This document shows, piece by piece, positions 61,155-64,000 of a stretch of DNA of 64,000 bases. Under the pieces are notes generated by a model. It was given only the letters and a program-made list of their open reading frames with translations. It did not search any database and had not been told where the DNA came from. The position numbers and the translations under genes are program-made. The first letter of the stretch is position 1; each line of letters opens with the position of its first letter. The DNA comes from JACNKV01 sp964422145 (GTDB lineage Bacteria; Fidelibacterota; Marinisomatia; Marinisomatales; JACNKV01), in assembly GCA_964422145.1 (NCBI GenBank), contig CAYQZV010000004.1:62001-126000 (forward strand), read 5' to 3'.

Positions 61155-63380
61155 TCAATGAAGTGTTATCTTTTTCAATCGATTCGAATTCCCTACAACA
61201 TTAACGGATGACAGCGCCATCGCTGCTTCGGCGATCACCGGATGAAGCAAGCCAAACACCGCCAATGGAATGGCAACCAAGTTATAAATAAAAGCCCAGA
61301 ATAAATTCTGTTTGATTTTTTTAAACACAGCCGATGAAAGATCAAATGCTCTGATCACGCCAAACAAATCTTTTCCGGTAAGAACGATTTCGCCTGATTC
61401 CATCGCAATGTCTGTTCCGGAACTCAATGCAATTCCAACATCCGCTTGGGCCAGCGCAGGGGCATCGTTGATCCCATCACCGATCATAGCAACGACTTCA
61501 CCGGATTCCTGTAGTTTCTTTACAATAGACGATTTCTCACCCGGTAACACCTGTGAGTGATATTGGTCGATGTGCAGCTTTTCTGCCAGAGCTTTTGCGG
61601 TTTTATCCCTGTCACCGGTGACCAAAACAACCTTTTGTTTGTTTTGTTTAAGTTTTGATATGATTTCTAAAGCTTCGGGTTTGATTTTATCTGTTAGTAG
61701 AAATACAGCTGAAGCTTTTCCGTCAATGGACATATAAACCGGCGTTTTTTCACCGAATTCTTCCGGGGTTGCTCCTGTGAAATCCGCTGTCCCTAATTGA
61801 ATTATTTTTCCATCAACCGTTCCATAGGTTCCTTTTCCGGGTTCGGTTTTTACAGGATCTGCTTTCAACGCTTCAATCGAATTGGACTTTGCACAGTTTA
61901 CTATAGCTTCGGCCAGTGGATGAGTCGATTCTTTTTCAACCGATGCAGCATATTTTAAAACATCCTTTTCGGATATGTTTCCTTTTAGAAGAATTTCTGA
62001 AACATCGGGTTCGCCTAAAGTAAGTGTTCCCGTTTTATCTAAAAGCACGGTTGTGACTTCATTCATTCTTTGAATGGCTGCACCGTCTCGAATTAAAATT
62101 CCGTTTTCTGCTCCTTTTCCGCTTCCGACCATTAGTGCTGTAGGCGTTGCCAGCCCCAAAGCACACGGACAGGCAATGACTAGTACAGCAATCGCTGCAT
62201 AAAACGCTAAGGCTAATGGCGGCATGGATAAATCCACCCACGAGAACCAGTCTACAATATGCGATACCAATCGAATCAGAGGTTCATGAAAAACAACCCA
62301 TGTTAAAAATGTGACCAGAGATAAAACCAAAACGATCGGAACAAATATTGAAGTGATTCGATCGGCAAATACCTGGATGGGGACTTTGGTGGTTTGCGCT
62401 GATTCTACCAATTGAATGATCTGAGCTAAAAAAACCTCTTTCCCAACTTTTGTTGTTCGAACTTCAAGCGTTCCGTCCAGATTGATCGTAGCTCCGATAA
62501 CTTGATCTCCGATAGATTTTTCCACCGGCATTGATTCTCCTGTCACAATGGATTCCTCAACCGAAGCTCTTCCGCTGATGATCTCTCCGTCTGTTGGAAT
62601 TTTTTCTCCTGCACGGACAATGAAAATATCACCGGGTTTTAAATCCTTTTTGTCGATTTGATTTTCATGGCCGGATGCATCGATCACGGTCGCTTTTTTT
62701 GCACCCATCGTCATGAGCTTTCGTATGGCTTCTGATGCTTTTCCCCTGGCTTTTGATTCAATATATCTGCCGGACAAGTGGAAAGCCATGATCATTCCGG
62801 CAATTCCTGCAAAAGAAGGCATTTGTGGAAAGAAAGAAAAGAAAGCCAAGATTTTCACGATTCCAGTCATCCATGCAGACAAAGACCCCAACGCGATCAG
62901 CACATCCATGTTCGGTATTCGATGAACAACTGATTTGAATGCGCTTTTCAATGTTTCTAAGCCGGCTGAGAAGAGGACTGCTCCGCTTAAAAGGACCATT
63001 CCTAAATGAAAGATAAATGGTGTTGGCCACATGATGCCGAATCCCATTTCCGGGATCATCCAAATCATGACCGGAATCGTAAATAACCAACTGATGATCA
63101 GTTTCTTTCTCGCAATTAGAAACTGATTTTCTTGGTCGGAAATTTTTTCTTCCTGCTCTAGAGCATCTTCTTCGATCACGGCGGCTTCAAAACCGACTTC
63201 TTTTACTGCGCTTACCAAAGCAGAAGATTCCAGATCTTCGCCAATCACGGTTGCTTTTTCGAGTGTTAGGCTGACGACGGCAGATTCTACATTGTCTAAT
63301 TGGTTAAGTGCTTTTTCAACGGATGAACTGCATCCTGCGCAGTGCATTCCTGTTATGGTTAATTCAATGGTTGTTTTCAT
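61155..63380 (-). CDS. copA: Copper-exporting P1B-type ATPase
   Basis: The pump moves Cu+ out of the cytoplasm. The 741-aa protein has one N-terminal heavy-metal domain (ITGMHCAGCSSSVEKALNQL), membrane helices, the phosphatase motif SIVTGESMPVEKSIGDQVIG, the metal-site helix VIACPCALGLATPTALMVG (C-P-C), the phosphorylation site LLDKTGTLTLGEPDV, the nucleotide-binding ESTHPLAEAIV, and VAMIGDGINDAPALAQADVG. All key residues are present. A single HMA domain is common. No copper-chaperone or CueR gene is visible in the window. Confidence 0.97.
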   Translation of the reverse strand: MKTTIELTITGMHCAGCSSSVEKALNQLDNVESAVVSLTLEKATVIGEDLESSALVSAVKEVGFEAAVIEEDALEQEEKISDQENQFLIARKKLIISWLFTIPVMIWMIPEMGFGIMWPTPFIFHLGMVLLSGAVLFSAGLETLKSAFKSVVHRIPNMDVLIALGSLSAWMTGIVKILAFFSFFPQMPSFAGIAGMIMAFHLSGRYIESKARGKASEAIRKLMTMGAKKATVIDASGHENQIDKKDLKPGDIFIVRAGEKIPTDGEIISGRASVEESIVTGESMPVEKSIGDQVIGATINLDGTLEVRTTKVGKEVFLAQIIQLVESAQTTKVPIQVFADRITSIFVPIVLVLSLVTFLTWVVFHEPLIRLVSHIVDWFSWVDLSMPPLALAFYAAIAVLVIACPCALGLATPTALMVGSGKGAENGILIRDGAAIQRMNEVTTVLLDKTGTLTLGEPDVSEILLKGNISEKDVLKYAASVEKESTHPLAEAIVNCAKSNSIEALKADPVKTEPGKGTYGTVDGKIIQLGTADFTGATPEEFGEKTPVYMSIDGKASAVFLLTDKIKPEALEIISKLKQNKQKVVLVTGDRDKTAKALAEKLHIDQYHSQVLPGEKSSIVKKLQESGEVVAMIGDGINDAPALAQADVGIALSSGTDIAMESGEIVLTGKDLFGVIRAFDLSSAVFKKIKQNLFWAFIYNLVAIPLAVFGLLHPVIAEAAMALSSVNVVGNSNRLKKITLH

Positions 63381-63431
63381 AGATTAAATGATACATATGG
63401 GTGAGTGAAAAAATGCTTATTGGTTTGCAGG

Positions 63432-64000
63432 TTATTTAACAACCCACGACACACCCAATAATAACTCTGTTACAGTACGGCTTTCTTGGGTGAAACGATA
63501 ATTACTATGATGTTCTAAAACAGCATTAGTATAGAAGAGCAGATTGTTCTTAAGAGGTCTTTCCCATTCGACAGCAAACCGGTGACGCGTGTTATATCCG
63601 CTGATAGAATCATCTGAGAAAAAGGCATTGGGCGTTTGTTCTGCCCATCGATATTGAATGGAACGATTATCGGCTTTACCAAAAATCACCTCCATCGACT
63701 TTACGCCTCCGCCGAGTGGATATCCCATAAATCGATTGAAGTATTTTCTTCCATCCATGGGGCGGCTGTAAACCAAAACAAAGTCAGCATTGTTATCTGA
63801 ATAGTGCTGATATAGATGCGGAGAAGTTTGAGTGTATACGGCCTTGAATTGGTTTGCAATCATTCCGATTTGCAAGGCATGCACCAGTGAGCGCGTTGCG
63901 TTTACATCACTCCGCCATTCCACATCAAGAAGGTTTGTGTCGATCTCATCAATATCCAATTGAATAAATATCATTGAACGGGATAGTTGTTTTTGTACGC
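63432..64000 (-). CDS. Outer-membrane beta-barrel protein, C-terminal part (N-terminus beyond window end)
   Basis: The minus frame stays open from the window edge through the first ATG at 63974, so the visible 189 codons are the C-terminal part of a longer protein. The strands (FADFVLVYSRPMD-like NADFVLVYSRPMDGRKYFNR, GGGVKSMEVIFGKADNRSIQ, HRFAVEWERPLKNNLLFYTN, TVTELLLGVSWVVK) have barrel alternation and recall Wzi/capsule-assembly-type proteins, though the link is weak. It lies 51 bases upstream of copA on the same strand. Confidence 0.6.
   Translation of the reverse strand, partial: VQKQLSRSMIFIQLDIDEIDTNLLDVEWRSDVNATRSLVHALQIGMIANQFKAVYTQTSPHLYQHYSDNNADFVLVYSRPMDGRKYFNRFMGYPLGGGVKSMEVIFGKADNRSIQYRWAEQTPNAFFSDDSISGYNTRHRFAVEWERPLKNNLLFYTNAVLEHHSNYRFTQESRTVTELLLGVSWVVK

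Overview
The window looks like a chromosome segment from an uncultured marine FCB-group bacterium, most likely Candidatus Marinimicrobia (SAR406/Neomarinimicrobiota) or a close relative. This is inferred from gene content: secreted proteins ending in the FCB-type sorting domain (…NYPNPFNPTT… then …SSGVYFY…), PorV/PorQ-like barrels, a CarboxypepD_reg/TonB-dependent receptor, many Asp/Tyr-rich outer-membrane barrels, a moderate-to-low GC content, and Shine-Dalgarno sites at only some genes. I saw no rRNA, tRNA, CRISPR array, integrase, transposase or phage gene.

Layout. 1-3.7 kb is a patchwork accessory segment, all on the minus strand: two EamA exporters, an acetyltransferase, a small membrane protein and a lipoprotein. 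They are separated by integron attC-like elements, with two copies of one EamA 5' end, the second broken. 3.7-11.2 kb holds a GNAT, a large barrel protein, YqgE, UvrA and an aminotransferase that looks actinobacterial. 11.2-20.5 kb (minus) holds a stand-alone Cas6b-like RAMP protein with a charged tail, then rho, folC, murI, a cell-wall amidase, two outer-membrane proteins whose genes overlap by about 74 bp, and two tandem paralogous small membrane proteins with strong expression signals. 20.6-26.6 kb is a surface polysaccharide locus (three glycosyltransferases, a flippase, a FemAB/GNAT-like protein).

26.8-45.3 kb is a long plus-strand run with many 1-10 bp overlaps: eno, ftsB-like, proS, recO, a possible permuted papain-fold protein, rhomboid, an unknown exported protein, a PlsC-type acyltransferase, a MotA/MotB/MotB stator set, an amidohydrolase, an rRNA-type methyltransferase, a CPBP protease, mgtE, a GT2, a DUF3108 protein, a small membrane protein, a degenerate dehydroquinase-like protein and an M23 lipoprotein. 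A strong bidirectional terminator closes it.

45.4-57.5 kb (minus) is a tight five-gene envelope operon: TonB-dependent receptor, secreted sorting-domain protein, PorV-like barrel, giant secreted protein with a dead-looking peptidase domain, TPR lipoprotein. A 340-bp divergent intergenic region separates it from a 1077-aa secreted sorting-domain protein. The window ends with copA and a truncated barrel gene.

The most notable items are the orphan Cas6b-like protein next to rho, the two-MotB stator set in which one MotB lacks the channel aspartate, the paired small membrane proteins, and the attC-like cassette segment. All functions are read from motifs by eye; none was confirmed by a search.
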